This document shows, piece by piece, positions 10,008 through 19,706 of a DNA stretch of 27,214 bases. Each line of letters begins with the position of its first letter. The first letter of the stretch is position 1. Made by a program: the position numbers and the translations under genes. The stretch spans positions 1-27,214 of the forward strand of contig JABYQS010000361.1 of the NCBI GenBank assembly GCA_022592435.1. Direction: 5' to 3'. Below the pieces are notes generated by a model. The model saw only the letters and a list, made by a program, of their open reading frames with translations, was not told where the DNA came from and ran no database searches. This DNA is from Cerioporus squamosus. Lineage: Eukaryota > Basidiomycota > Agaricomycetes > Polyporales > Polyporaceae.

Positions 10008-11096
10008 ATGTCTCTCGTCAAGACAGTAAAGCGGTCTCGAACTCCGGAAGATTCGGTCTCGCCCGCTGGGGCGGTTGTCAAGCAGCAAAAGGCGCCTAGC
10101 CGAGGGGAGTTCTGGTTCGACGACGGCAACCTCGTTATTAACACCGGCGATACCATGTTCAAGGTCTACAAGGGACTCCTGGCGGCACAGTCTCCTGTCT
10201 TCTCCGACATGTTTGCTGTCACAGATTCAACCTCTGGGCCTCTCTCCGGAGACCCGTCTGAGGTGGAGTTGCACGACTCACCCGAGGATATGACGCATCT
10301 CCTTCGTGCTCTGCTTCCGAGGATGAACACCACGTACGACCCCGCTTATGCTGCACGTCTAATCTCGCTTCTAACACACTCTCACTCAGGAAACCAGAGA
10401 ACAGCGGGAAGAAAACCTATACGTTCGCAACTCTCTGCCCTCGTCCGCCTCGCGCACAAGTATCAAATCGACGACATCCAGGACGAGGCTCTCTCGGTCC
10501 TGAAGACTCGCTTCGCCTACAGCCTTACGAATCCATGGTGCGACGGCGAAAAGGCTTTCGACGTGGTTGATCCCGCATGCGCAATCGAGGTCATCCACAT
10601 CGCTCGGCTCACCGACACTCCCGCGTTGCTCCCATTCGCCTTCTACATGTGCGCAACCATTGGCGGCAAGACCGTCGAGGGCTGGCGCCGCGAGGATGGA
10701 ACGATGGTGCACCTCTCTGAAGAAGACCTCAAGCGCTTCGTGGACGGCTCCGTGCGACTCGCCCGGCAGGCGGACGAACTCGTCTCCACCATCGCCGACA
10801 TCGTGCGTGCTGGAGCTCGCTGTCCTCCAAGTACTCGCGAGCAATGCCGCGCGAGCTTGGCCGCCGTTCACCGAGGCTTCCTTGCCTCCCGCCGCGACGA
10901 GCTCCCTAACACGCCCTTCTGCTGGTACGACACCGTCGCGGGCCTTGTGCGACAACACCCGTGCTGCGTCCCGTGCAGCGCATCGGTGCTCAGCGGCGTA
11001 CTGGTTCGCTGCGCGGTGCCATTATGGTTCAGGCTGCCTGGAATCTTTGGGCTTCCCCCGCAGGCATTGGAAGAGTTGATCGAGTCGCTGCTGTGA
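10008..11096 (+). CDS. BTB/POZ domain protein, paralog 2 (intron read as coding)
   Basis: The 362-codon frame from the ATG at 10008 (CACCATGTC context) shows FWFDDGNLVINTGDTMFKVYKGLLAAQSPVFSDMF, the SPEDM block, then QLSALVRLAHKYQIDD, GWRREDGTM, a C-x7-C pair, CCVPC and PGIFGL. An earlier in-frame ATG at 9888 adds a lead with no counterpart in the other copies. Where its paralogs have a spliced intron, this gene has a good 56-nt candidate (10334-10389), but the sequence just after it lacks two bases relative to them (at about 10427, between the TTC and CAA codons). Reading the intron as exon, 56 minus 2 equals 54, restores the frame with no stop. Splicing at the usual acceptor shifts the frame; an acceptor 10 nt further on (exon from 10400) would also restore it. 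The true mRNA is therefore uncertain. A likely 3' UTR intron spans 11099-11155. Confidence 0.82.
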   Translation: MSLVKTVKRSRTPEDSVSPAGAVVKQQKAPSRGEFWFDDGNLVINTGDTMFKVYKGLLAAQSPVFSDMFAVTDSTSGPLSGDPSEVELHDSPEDMTHLLRALLPRMNTTYDPAYAARLISLLTHSHSGNQRTAGRKPIRSQLSALVRLAHKYQIDDIQDEALSVLKTRFAYSLTNPWCDGEKAFDVVDPACAIEVIHIARLTDTPALLPFAFYMCATIGGKTVEGWRREDGTMVHLSEEDLKRFVDGSVRLARQADELVSTIADIVRAGARCPPSTREQCRASLAAVHRGFLASRRDELPNTPFCWYDTVAGLVRQHPCCVPCSASVLSGVLVRCAVPLWFRLPGIFGLPPQALEELIESLL

Positions 11097-11098
11097 AG

Positions 11099-11155
11099 GT
11101 GACTATATGCGCTTGGATATGCCTTTGTGGGGCGACCTTCTGACCGAGGAGTCAG
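11099..11155 (+). other. Probable 3' UTR intron of BTB gene 2
   Basis: A donor AAG|GTGACT starts 3 nt after the stop codon. A branch-like TTCTGAC and the acceptor GTCAG at 11155 give a 57-nt intron. Confidence 0.35.
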
Positions 11156-11470
11156 TACCGCTCGCCCAGCTCGAATGCTCGGAAAGGTGCCTACTTTACG
11201 ATAATTAGCAGGTAAGCTTACCAACGTGGTCTCTTCATATGCGCATCGAGCTACTGATTTGCGCAACGCTTCTCCAGAGTTTCGATGCTATCGAGAAGTC
11301 TCTCCAAGTACCAAACGACACCGGGAAGCTCGCAAGACGGGACGGTCCCGTGGTCGATGCATAATGCTTAGAAGTGTATAGCCTGGTATTGTTCCGATGG
11401 ACCTTGACAGTTGCCTTGTACAATATGTAGCAGAGATTGCAGGTTACGTGCAGTTGCGCGGACCACTACT

Positions 11471-13068
11471 CTACAGCTTCGCCTTCGCAGGCACGACGAG
11501 CGCCGCCATGCCCCCAATGACCTCCTCCGCCTCCCGCTCGATCCGCCGGAGCAGCGCCTCGCAGGTCGGGATGTCTTTGATGAGGCCCATGACGATGCCC
11601 GCCGTCCAGATGCCGTAGTCCGGGTCGCCCCGGGTGTACACCTCGCGCCCGCGCTGGCCCGAGACGAGGTCGCGCACGTCCTCGAACTTGGCGCCGCCGG
11701 GGCGCCGCTCGAGCGCGACGACCTGCTGCGAGACGGCGTTCTTGAAAACGCGCGCGGTGTTGTGCAGCGTGCGGAAGATGTGCACAGTGTCGCGTTCGGT
11801 CGAGGCGACGATCTTCTCCTTGATGTTCTGGTGGATCGGGCTGCAGTGCGGTGAGTTTCGTCGGAGACGCGATACCGGTGGGGTGTGGAGCAGGGGCTCA
11901 CCTTTCCACCGTGCACATGAAGCGTGTGCCTGTATGAGAGAGGGAGTATGAGTGGGGTTCAGCCGGACCGGAGACGCGATTGAGACGGACCCATGTTCAC
12001 ACCCTGTGTGCGGACAGCTCATTGTTAGCTTGAAACGACACAGCCCTGAGTTTTTATGCGACCTACGCATGCTCCAAGTGCCAACGCGGAGGCGAGTCCA
12101 CGGCCATCGGCAAAGCCTCCGGAGGCGATGTACGGGACCTTGAGCTCCTCTGCAGCGCGTGCCAGCTATGGACGGAGGGAGGTCAGCCGATCGAACGCAC
12201 AACCTCCCACCAGCCTCGAGACGCACCAGAACGATGCCGCCGATGTCCTCTTCGCCCGGATGACCCGCACCTACATATGTGTGCATGAGCGGTGTTCTAT
12301 GATGTTCCGAAGCTACCTGAATGCATGCGTACATTCAAATCCGTCGATGCTGAGGCAGTCGACGCCCAAACGTTCGGCTGACTATAGACAGCCCGTTGTC
12401 CGCGTCAGCGTTTGCCGCCAGAGCATGCAAGTAGCGCACTCGCCTTTGCATGCCTGACGGTCGTGCACTTGTGGATCACGACGCAACCGTTCGACTTGAA
12501 GAACTTGATCAGCGGGCCGGCTAAGTAGTAGGGTCAACTGTCAGGATCATGCAGTGCACGGGGCGTGAAGCAGGCTTACGGTTGTTTCCAGCGGTTTCGA
12601 AGATCCGCACGCCCTCTTCGACGGCAGCCCGAGCGTAGCCTTCATAGTCTGGCGGGTTGATACTTGGGAGCAACGTGATGTTCACGCCAAAGTTGTGCTT
12701 CGTGAGCTGGCGCGTCTCACGGATGGCCTTTCGTAGGGCCTCCGGGGACGGCTGCGTGAGCGCCGTGAGAATTCCTGAGGGAAGTAGTAGGTCAGCATCT
12801 GTCTCCTAGCGGACTCGTGGCAGACCGAACGCACCGAGTCCGCCTGCGTTCGACACAGCAGCTGCTAGTTGCGGTACTCCGACCCTAATCCGGCTCAGTA
12901 AACGGTGCAAGCTGTTGATTCAGATCAAACGTGCAGACTGACCATTGCATCCCGCCTTGCACGACGGGTCTGAGCGGCAGAGTTTCAGCACAGAGTTCCC
13001 ACCGACGTGGGCAAGAACACTCACACCCTGATTCCCAGAAGCTTCGTGAGTTTCGTTTCCAGAGGCAT
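11471..13068 (-). CDS. Nitronate monooxygenase (2-nitropropane dioxygenase family)
   Basis: FMN enzyme that oxidises alkyl nitronates such as propionate-3-nitronate, a detoxifying role. Eleven exons in minus order: 13068-13025, 12969-12943, 12884-12835, 12774-12580, 12520-12440, 12377-12333, 12270-12227, 12165-12067, 12003-11991, 11929-11902, 11840-11471. They give 331 residues with every phase consistent. The start MPLETKLTKLLGIR fits the family N-terminus and leads into PVVQGGMQW. Then come NAGGLGILTALTQPSPEALR, FGVNITLLPSINPPDYEGYA, NNPGPLIKFFKSNGCVVIHK, and AGHPGEEDIGG, whose His151 fits the catalytic base of the bacterial enzyme. The FMN phosphate loop ASGGFADGRG (176-185) and NMGTRF follow. 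Exon 9 is only 13 nt. The gene appears complete; a decayed inverted copy lies at 14346-14720. Confidence 0.93.
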
Positions 13069-14345
13069 GTTGGCGTTCGTCCTCGACGAAGCTTGTGGTG
13101 ATGTTCAAGTTGTGGTGGAAAGACTGGAGACCTCGAGCAGTGTACTGTGTCAGGCTGAAGGCGGTTCTTCCCCGCAATACGGGGTACTGGTGGCCGGTAC
13201 ACGTGTTATCGCAAACTCCGAGAACATCGGAACGTGCTCGCTTCCATTTATGGCAATGGTAGGTTCAACTTCGCCACGCCACGCCACTGAACCCGACCAC
13301 TGGCATTCGAACCACATCTCCCGTCCTCCTCGAACCTCTTGGTGATCTTGCAAATGCGTATAAGCGCGAGACAATTGCACATCCAACTGCGTCTTCAGGT
13401 ATGTGCACCGACCCTTGATATGCGCCGTACATTGTGTTCAAGCCTTTCGCCATTTCCTTTTCAGCTGCGCCGCGACATCCTAGAGCAACTCGTCCATGCT
13501 CGTGAATGAATCGCGCGAAGAGGATTGCATCCTGGGAAGAGCTACTCTGGCGAAGCTCTCCTTCCGAGCATCGATTCACGGGACTGCTTACGACGGCTAT
13601 GCGCTTGCAGCTACTAGCTGTCGAGGCGGAGACTCAGCGTGCTGAGAGCGTGCGGATATGCCAAGCTACCGAGTGCAACCACGAGCCGTGGCTTCTGTGC
13701 TACCGAAGGAGGAATGACTGAAGCGGTAGGCCAACAATTTGCCTGGCTTTTGGATCTGCTGATCAAAAATCCTCAGGCTCCATCGCGGACACTTTGCGGA
13801 ACCTGGCTTTGCACGACGATCAGGCATGCAAGGTTCTTACGTCCTCACCACTTTCGTGTGTATCGCAGCCTCGTTTTAACCCTCCATGACCGCTCCGCTC
13901 GTGCCTACACAGGTTAGGTTGCCACTAGTACTGGAGCAGACGACATCAATAAACTCATTTTGGGCACTCAGTCACCCCGGGATCTTGTCAGGCTGGTGCG
14001 ATACCCTCGGGCCTCGACAGCTGGCACGGGACACGCAGGGCTGAACACTCCACCAGTGCCTGTGACGGTGTTGCCGATAAGGTACTGGTTTCCGCGCCGC
14101 CCGTTGGGGCGTGTATAAGTCGCGCGGCGGAAGTACCACTCGAACGCCGCTATGACATTTCCAGATAACAATGAGCATCGGGCTCGGATGTGTGAACATT
14201 GGGTGCGTCGCCATCTGTCCCCGGTCCGACGGTAGTGTCGAATACTGATCATCGTTCAATGTCGCGCCAGGTACATGTGTCCTGTGCATGGCGTCGATGT
14301 ACGTCGATGGCTAACTGGGCCATCTCTTCCTTGCAAATGCCATGA
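13069..14345. other. Region between inverted NMO copies, no gene recognised
   Basis: It should hold the NMO promoter (just above 13068). Scattered short frames occur, for example 13007-13345 and 13639-13917, without family motifs. A possible spliced relic lies near 13290-13500 with a donor-like site after 13398, but I cannot name it. The upstream part of the NMO relic may be buried here beyond recognition. Confidence 0.4.
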
Positions 14346-14720
14346 TGGATTGATTCATGTCGGAACGCAGACGGTCACGAAACCTGAAGATGGCAAGATC
14401 GTCGCGTCCGCTGAGGTGGATACCGTGCACGTTTCCCGTACGCTGGCTCGGAACGGGTATACCCGCGTATCACCAGGACCATCGGTCTCGCAGCAAGGGG
14501 TTACACGCTCGCCGCGCTTCGATTTCCATATTGGTAGACGTACCAGGAGCTCGGAATCCGACATGTGCACGGCGAGCGACACCATGCATTATGGATCACA
14601 TCAGGCTCAAGGACATCCCGACGTGTAAGGAGCTAATCCGGAGGAAGAACTCGCGGAAGGCAGTGGTCGACGGCGCTCCGTCAGGGAGTGCCTTTGCAGG
14701 CGAAGACGGAGCCCTAGCAG
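14346..14720 (+). pseudogene. Decayed 3' fragment of a nitronate monooxygenase gene
   Basis: Translated pieces match the last exon of the intact NMO gene, but in opposite orientation. GKIVASAEVDTVHVSRTL (14390-14445) matches EKIVASTERDTVHIFRTL. A VSQQ piece near 14487 follows. LKDIPTCKELIRRKNSRKAVVDG (about 14609-14673) matches IKDIPTCEALLRRIEREAEEVIG. The 3' tail CCTTTGCAGGCGAAG (14690-14704) resembles the end of the intact gene. The matching pieces lie in different frames with sequence lost or scrambled between them, so no product is expected. Upstream exons of this copy were not found. Confidence 0.78.
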
Positions 14721-15654
14721 GCCCTAGCCTTGACGGCTCTGCACGGACCGGCGTCGGGCCTTTGTGGTTACTGCGTATAGACTAGGTTGGTGCCCGGATC
14801 TGCAGAACCCACAATCCAGGCACTCGCTGCAGAGGCGTGGCCACGGACGTCATGCTCGTTTATCTCAGAGGGCGATGATGAGTGCAGATGCGTGCACCGA
14901 TTTGGCGTGTGTAGGAGTTCATTTGGCTCCGTTTGGCCGTGTAGCGCGGTTGGCCACAAACAGCGGACAATGGTTACCTCGCTCGGCGCTGTGATCAAAC
15001 TCTGCTGCGCGTGTCAGCGAGACGTCCTGTCGGACACGCGGGGCCATCATGCATGCATGGTGCTTTTCCGAGGTCGTCCGCCTTGCTGTGGCGACTCGGA
15101 GTGGGAGAGGAGAGGGCGCCGGAAGGAGCGAACAAAGGCATCACACCAGCGCGCGGGTTCGTTCAACAATGCCAGTGCACATCCATTACTCATCTCGTCT
15201 CGAGAATCGTACTCGTACTTGTGCTTGGTACTTACATGTACAGCTGTGGATCTATGATATGCCACAGCGGGATAACAGCGATACAGCACGCCTACTATTG
15301 TATGTAGGCGCGGAGAAAGTACTAGGGATACAACCAAAACCCGATTGCATAAAGCGTATGAACAGAAGAAATAAAGATGCAGCTGGAACGGAAAGCGAGC
15401 ACAGCAGTATAGCGATATAGCGCGATTCGACAAGTGATACAGCGGGTGGTATGGAGACAGTTGTGGGTATGTACGAGTACGGAAACAGGGCTGGGGCTGC
15501 GAGCGTCCGGTTGGTCGTCTATCAGCGTTCAGCGTTATGCGTAAGGTCGTGGATGTCATCCGGGAACCGAGAAGAGAACGAGCATGGGGTGCACAGGACG
15601 GGGGAACGCAAGAGCGGCGGGTGATAGGGAAGCACTGTGGAGGAAGGAGACACA
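14721..15654. other. Intergenic region, no gene recognised
   Basis: Several open frames exist on both strands (up to about 200 codons at 15047-15658 minus), but none shows motifs, codon patterns or splice structure that would support a gene. The part next to 15655 is the 3' flank of the minus-strand gene. Confidence 0.4.
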
Positions 15655-16382
15655 TCATGCAGATGACATCTCCGCGTCCGATGCCTCAGACGACGTCGAG
15701 GCCTGGCGGAGTGCGTCGGGCAGCTTGGGTGTCGCAATACGGCTGGGAGGAGGGTTGCGCGGGATGAAGCGGTAGGGGTGGATGACGGCACGCAGACGTG
15801 CGCGGTTCTGCGGCTCACGCATCTGGACCGCGAGCGGCCCGACGACGAGGTATGCCTTGCCCGACTTGCACTTCTCAGCCTTCTCGGGGATCGGCCGGTT
15901 GTTCTCGTCAACGGCGTCCGGTGGAAGGGGAAGGACGAGCATCGCGTCGGCGTCGTCGTACGACTCCGAGAGCACGACGCGGTACTTGTCCGACGGGAGG
16001 TACGGGTGGTGACGGCGGATCGTACGCCTGCAGACGGACGGGCGGCGTGCAGGCCATGCCTCCGTGGGCGAGGACTCGCGGGAGGTCGCGGTGCATGAGG
16101 AGGTCGTAGAGGAGATGGAGGACTGACGGCCGCGAGAGTACTGGTTAAAGTCCAGCGGAAGCGGGGCCTGTTCCCTTGCCGTCAGCCCACGGAGCCGAAG
16201 AGATGGGCGGATGGACGTACCAGAAGGTCATTAGGATTACCGGTGTTCGTAAATTGCATGGCAGGGACGTTAAGGTTGGGTTGACGAGTGCGGATGTCGA
16301 AGAGACCAAGGGAGCGCAGGGGAGGAAGGGTAGGGCGGGTAGCGTCCGGTGCGGGAGAAGGGGTGTTGGAAGGAGAAGCCAT
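15655..16382 (-). CDS. Conserved-looking protein of unknown function
   Basis: Two exons, 16382-16221 and 16140-15655, are joined by an 80-nt intron to give 215 residues. The first half is rich in Ser, Thr, Pro and Arg and probably unstructured (MASPSNTPSPAPDATRPTLP at the start; SSISSTTSSCTATSRESSPT after the splice). The second half looks folded: HHPYLPSDKYRVVLSESYDD, a DADAMLVLPLPPDAVDENNR turn, GKAYLVVGPLAVQMREP and HPYRFIPRNPP. There is no signal peptide or membrane segment. I do not recognise a family; the compact C-terminal block reads as strongly constrained sequence. The ATG at 16382 was chosen because it opens the only frame that splices cleanly into the second exon. Confidence 0.75.
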
Positions 16383-17095
16383 TTATTGTCTGGCGTCAGA
16401 TGTGTTTGAGATTGGGTAGAAGTGCGTGAGGTGGGTGGCGTGACACAAGACGAGATGGCTGATGGGAAAACAAGATGGGTCCGCCGGGGTACCAATCAGA
16501 AGGCGCTGCCTTGTTATATCTGAGAATGGGTATAAGTGGCGTCGGAGCAGAGGATGGCAAGAAAGGAAGGAGGTGAGGGGGACGAGGTCTCCACAGCCCC
16601 GGATTCATCATCCTTTATAGCAAGCAGCGCCTGCTGGCGACATTGTCCGAGTTGCTCACGACGACGAGTGTGTCAATAGGTCAATAGCGAGAGTGAACAG
16701 TGCGCTACATCCTTTGTCTTCACGAAAGAGATGAGGGAAGTCGCATTCGAGGGAACAATTGGGCAGACTCACGCGTTGTTTGCCGGTATTTACCGCTCGC
16801 TTCGTCGTGCTCGGCTACACAAAAAGGACGCAGGCTGGACTCAGTCGCATTGTCTGCGAGCTCGGGTGGCAGAATGCGCCAAACTTGACGTGGACGGTCA
16901 GGGGAAGGACAAGCAAGGTCGGGAATACAGCATGAATTCGCGGCTTTGCAAGTTCAAGTTGTGGTCAAGGACCAGGTCGAACATGCGATGCTGTGCAAGA
17001 GGACTACGGGCGGCTGCTGGGAGCGCCCGTTGCAGTATTTTCGGCGTCTAGGAGAGTCGGTCTTTTGTGCTGCTCTTCCTCGCTACGCTCTCAGA
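16383..17095. other. Divergent intergenic region
   Basis: It separates the minus-strand gene at 15655-16382 from AC19 on the plus strand, so it should carry both promoters. A CCAAT word occurs at 16492-16496 and AT-rich patches near 16515 and 16620. No gene is seen. Confidence 0.4.
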
Positions 17096-17904
17096 ATGGC
17101 GGAAGCTACGCCAAAAATCCGTATTGTACGTCGCCAAGTACTGCGAGTGTATGATTGTGGTCTTACTGGGACATGCAGCTGAAAGGTGCAGAGCCTGACT
17201 TGTCCGCAGCGACATACCAGATTCACGACGAGTCTCATACGATCGGGAACGCACTTCGGTGGATGCTCATGAAGAAGTACGTCACAACATTGTAGAGTCG
17301 GGCGGGCACATGCATTGATAGGAGAGTCCCAATTGTCTCAGTCCGAAGGTGGAATTCTGCGGCTACAGGTGCGTTCCGTTCTCGCCCCTTCCTCCGCCAA
17401 TCCTTGCAAGCGAAGTTTCCTTCGGAACCCCCGCCGCACGGCCTTTTGTCCTACCCTCTACTGCCGTACCTTGCCTTCATGGTGATTGCGGCGTTTTCAT
17501 CTCGCTTTTGTGCGCGACGCCGGCCAGGCGGGCGAGCGCGCCCCTCAATTGTCCTCCCGGCGGCTCATTATGCCATGATCCTCGGTTCGCGCCCCACGAT
17601 GTCCGCTCATTATCTCTGTCGTTACTGGTCCCATCCTTTCTTTTGCGGATATTGACATGCCTTTGCCAGCGTACCACATCCGTCGGAGAATCACATCAAC
17701 ATGCGTATCCAGATGTACGGTGAGCCATGCCCCCGTAGCGTTCCTGCTGCTCGAGTCTCATTGTGCCCCGCAGACGGACTCTCGTCGTTGACAGCACTAC
17801 TGGAGGCTCTCAAGAACCTGGACGATCTGTGCGTGACCATCGACGAGGCGTATACCCACAGCATGCAAAACGACCAGTACGAACGCTGGGACGAGAAGAG
17901 CTGA
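17096..17904 (+). CDS. RPC19: DNA-directed RNA polymerases I and III subunit AC19 (RPAC2)
   Basis: Shared small subunit of Pol I and Pol III, the partner of AC40 in the alpha-like assembly heterodimer; nuclear. Five exons, 17096-17125, 17179-17276, 17342-17368, 17670-17719 and 17774-17904, encode 111 residues, close to the size of metazoan and short fungal forms. Diagnostic marks are DESHTIGNALRWMLMK (about 27-42, the alpha-motif) and KVEFCGYSVPHPSENHINMRIQMYDG. The C-terminal helix LTALLEALKNLDDLCVTIDEAY follows and the protein ends acidic. The start gives MAEATPKIRI, a normal short lead. The third intron (17369-17669) is 301 nt, about five times its neighbours. No frame damage is seen. Confidence 0.95.
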
Positions 17905-18246
17905 GGGCTGGATCTAGTCTCGATTCCGGTGTGCTCCCTTGTCTTGTATTCATCCCGTGTTGTATCATTATTCTCTTCTACTTCGCAAGCAGTCACCGTC
18001 GCCCGTCTAGTCCCCTCTTGACTATGAATGACGAAGGAAGGCTCAGGAGAACCACGCTTATGTGGCGCAGCACGGGGCATGTTGAGCAGCGTGAAGATAG
18101 GGAATGGAGAGTCGATAGCACGCTTCGGACGCACGTCGGAAGACAGAGCGAATGCGGCTGGAGGAAGGCTAGCGACGGTGCGCAATCAGCCATGGTTTCC
18201 TACGATGTGAGCTTGCGAGTGGCGGGCTCAAGTACTCACTGAGGTT
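17905..18246. other. Convergent 3' flanks of AC19 and BTB gene 3
   Basis: Both genes end here. On the minus strand a donor GTGAGTAC starts at 18239, 8 nt after the BTB gene 3 stop, with a possible acceptor near 18200; this would be a short 3' UTR intron. No coding sequence is seen. Confidence 0.4.
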
Positions 18247-19208
18247 TCAGAGCTGGAAGATCGTTGGCAGTTTGTCCCATAAAGCGCGCCGCTCTGCCAC
18301 TCCTCGCTCTTCTAGCATCTTCGCACAGGCCTTGCATATGTGCGGCCGAAAGTGACGATTGATCTCGTCTGTATATCCGGTGATCAGACGGGGACCAGAG
18401 ACCCGCCGCGCGAGATACCGCTCTAGTAACTTGGCTGAGCAAGTTGCTGGACGCTTGCATTCGGAAGAAGGTCCGACGTCGAAGATGCGGCTCGTCATAG
18501 GATCGCGTTTTAGCCCCACATGTGCGTACCCTTCGAAGCACCGCTTCAGGTCTTCTGGAGAGAGATGCTGGACAGTTCCGTCCTCCCTACGCCAGCCATC
18601 CACCACTTGGCTGCCAGTGGCAACGCAGAAATAGAACGCGATGGGAAGCATGGACTGGGTGTTCGTGAGCCGGGATAGATGGATGAGCTCAATCCCATGT
18701 CCGGTGTCGCAAGACATGTCGATGTTGACCCTCCCCAGCTCCTCGAACGTGCATGGCACGAAGTGCCTCTGGAGCGCGACTAGCGCTTGGTTCTGAACAT
18801 CGTCAATTTGGTATTTGTGCCCGAGGCGGACAAGGGAGGACAGCTGATGGAAGGTGAAGGCTTTTTCTGGGTGGAGCGTGTAGAGCCTGTGCATCGTCAG
18901 TACTGGGAAGAAAACGGGCAGTCAGATCGCAGGACGTACATCCTGTGTCGGTTGGGGAGCACGACCCTCAGTAGGTGCCTCAGGTCCTCCGGGGAGTCCT
19001 GCATCTCAACCACTGGACACCCTTCCAACTTGCTGCTCGTTCCCGCATCTGCAGCGGAGAACATATCGGAGAAGACGGGAGACTGCATGGCTAGGAGACC
19101 TCTGTAGACCTTGAAGGCGACTCTCCGGGTGAGGAGGACCAGGTTCCCATCCTCCATCCAAAACTCCTTGTCATGCTCCCGAATCTCAGCATCGCCGGCA
19201 TTAGCCAT
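18247..19208 (-). CDS. BTB/POZ domain protein, paralog 3
   Basis: Two exons, 19208-18940 and 18886-18247, are split by a 53-nt intron and give 302 residues. The BTB fold runs from FWMEDGNLVLLTRRVAFKVY through LLAMQSPVFSDMF, VVEMQDSPEDLRHLLR and, after the intron, FTFHQLSSLVRLGHKYQIDDVQ. The C-terminal half has GWRREDGTVQHL, C-x5-C (ECKRPATCS), C-x2-C preceded by His (HICKACAK) and an LPTIFQL end. It is the closest relative of paralog 4 and has the same intron length, but here the normal spliced frame is intact. The start at 19208 (MANAGDAE) matches the short lead of paralog 4; an in-frame ATG at 19271 is possible. It lies 498 bp downstream of the AIM9-like gene on the same strand. Confidence 0.9.
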
Positions 19209-19706
19209 ATGGTGATCGTGATCGGAGACGGATGTGGCAGCGCGAATGGTGGGTGGCGTAACGTCGAGCATGAAGTGAACAACGTCAAGTTACAGCTGTC
19301 GAAGTCCGCCGGACTCAGCCTGAGCCTAACGGGCTGCCGCAGCAACGCTCCTTGTATGGGCGTCTAGGTTACCATATTCAGAAGGCCAAGTCCCGCAGTA
19401 CCTCCACGCAACCTCCACGGGGCACGCAGTTCACTGCGCCTCCTCTGTACTTACTCCAGAAGAGCAACAAAGCGCATGCGGAAGATTACCAGTGGACTCC
19501 CTGCAACGCGACAATCCGACGAGCCTGTCATCAGTACCGACTACTAGTACGAGCCACGATCATAGTGCAGTACTTAGTACTTACTCTCGCTTTGACCACG
19601 CACGACGCGGATCGGAGACTCTCGTTCTCTGTGTTGTGCTGGTTTACACGTCTCAATCGAAACGTTTAAGAAATCAATAAATACAAACCGCAGCCAGAAG
19701 ACAAGC
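19209..19706. other. Intergenic region between AIM9-like gene and BTB gene 3
   Basis: It holds the 3' flank of the kinase gene and the promoter of BTB gene 3, both on the minus strand. No coding sequence is seen. A run rich in GTACT words lies near 19540-19585. Confidence 0.4.

Noticed and set aside
11397..11951. Plus-strand frames over the NMO last exon
   Set aside because: They are shadows of a high-GC exon on the other strand.
15047..15658. 203-codon minus-strand frame
   Set aside because: Composition is biased, no motif is present, and it lies in the 3' flank of the next gene.
17369..17669. Intron-hosted C/D snoRNA in AC19
   Set aside because: No RTGATGA and CTGA pair at suitable spacing was seen.
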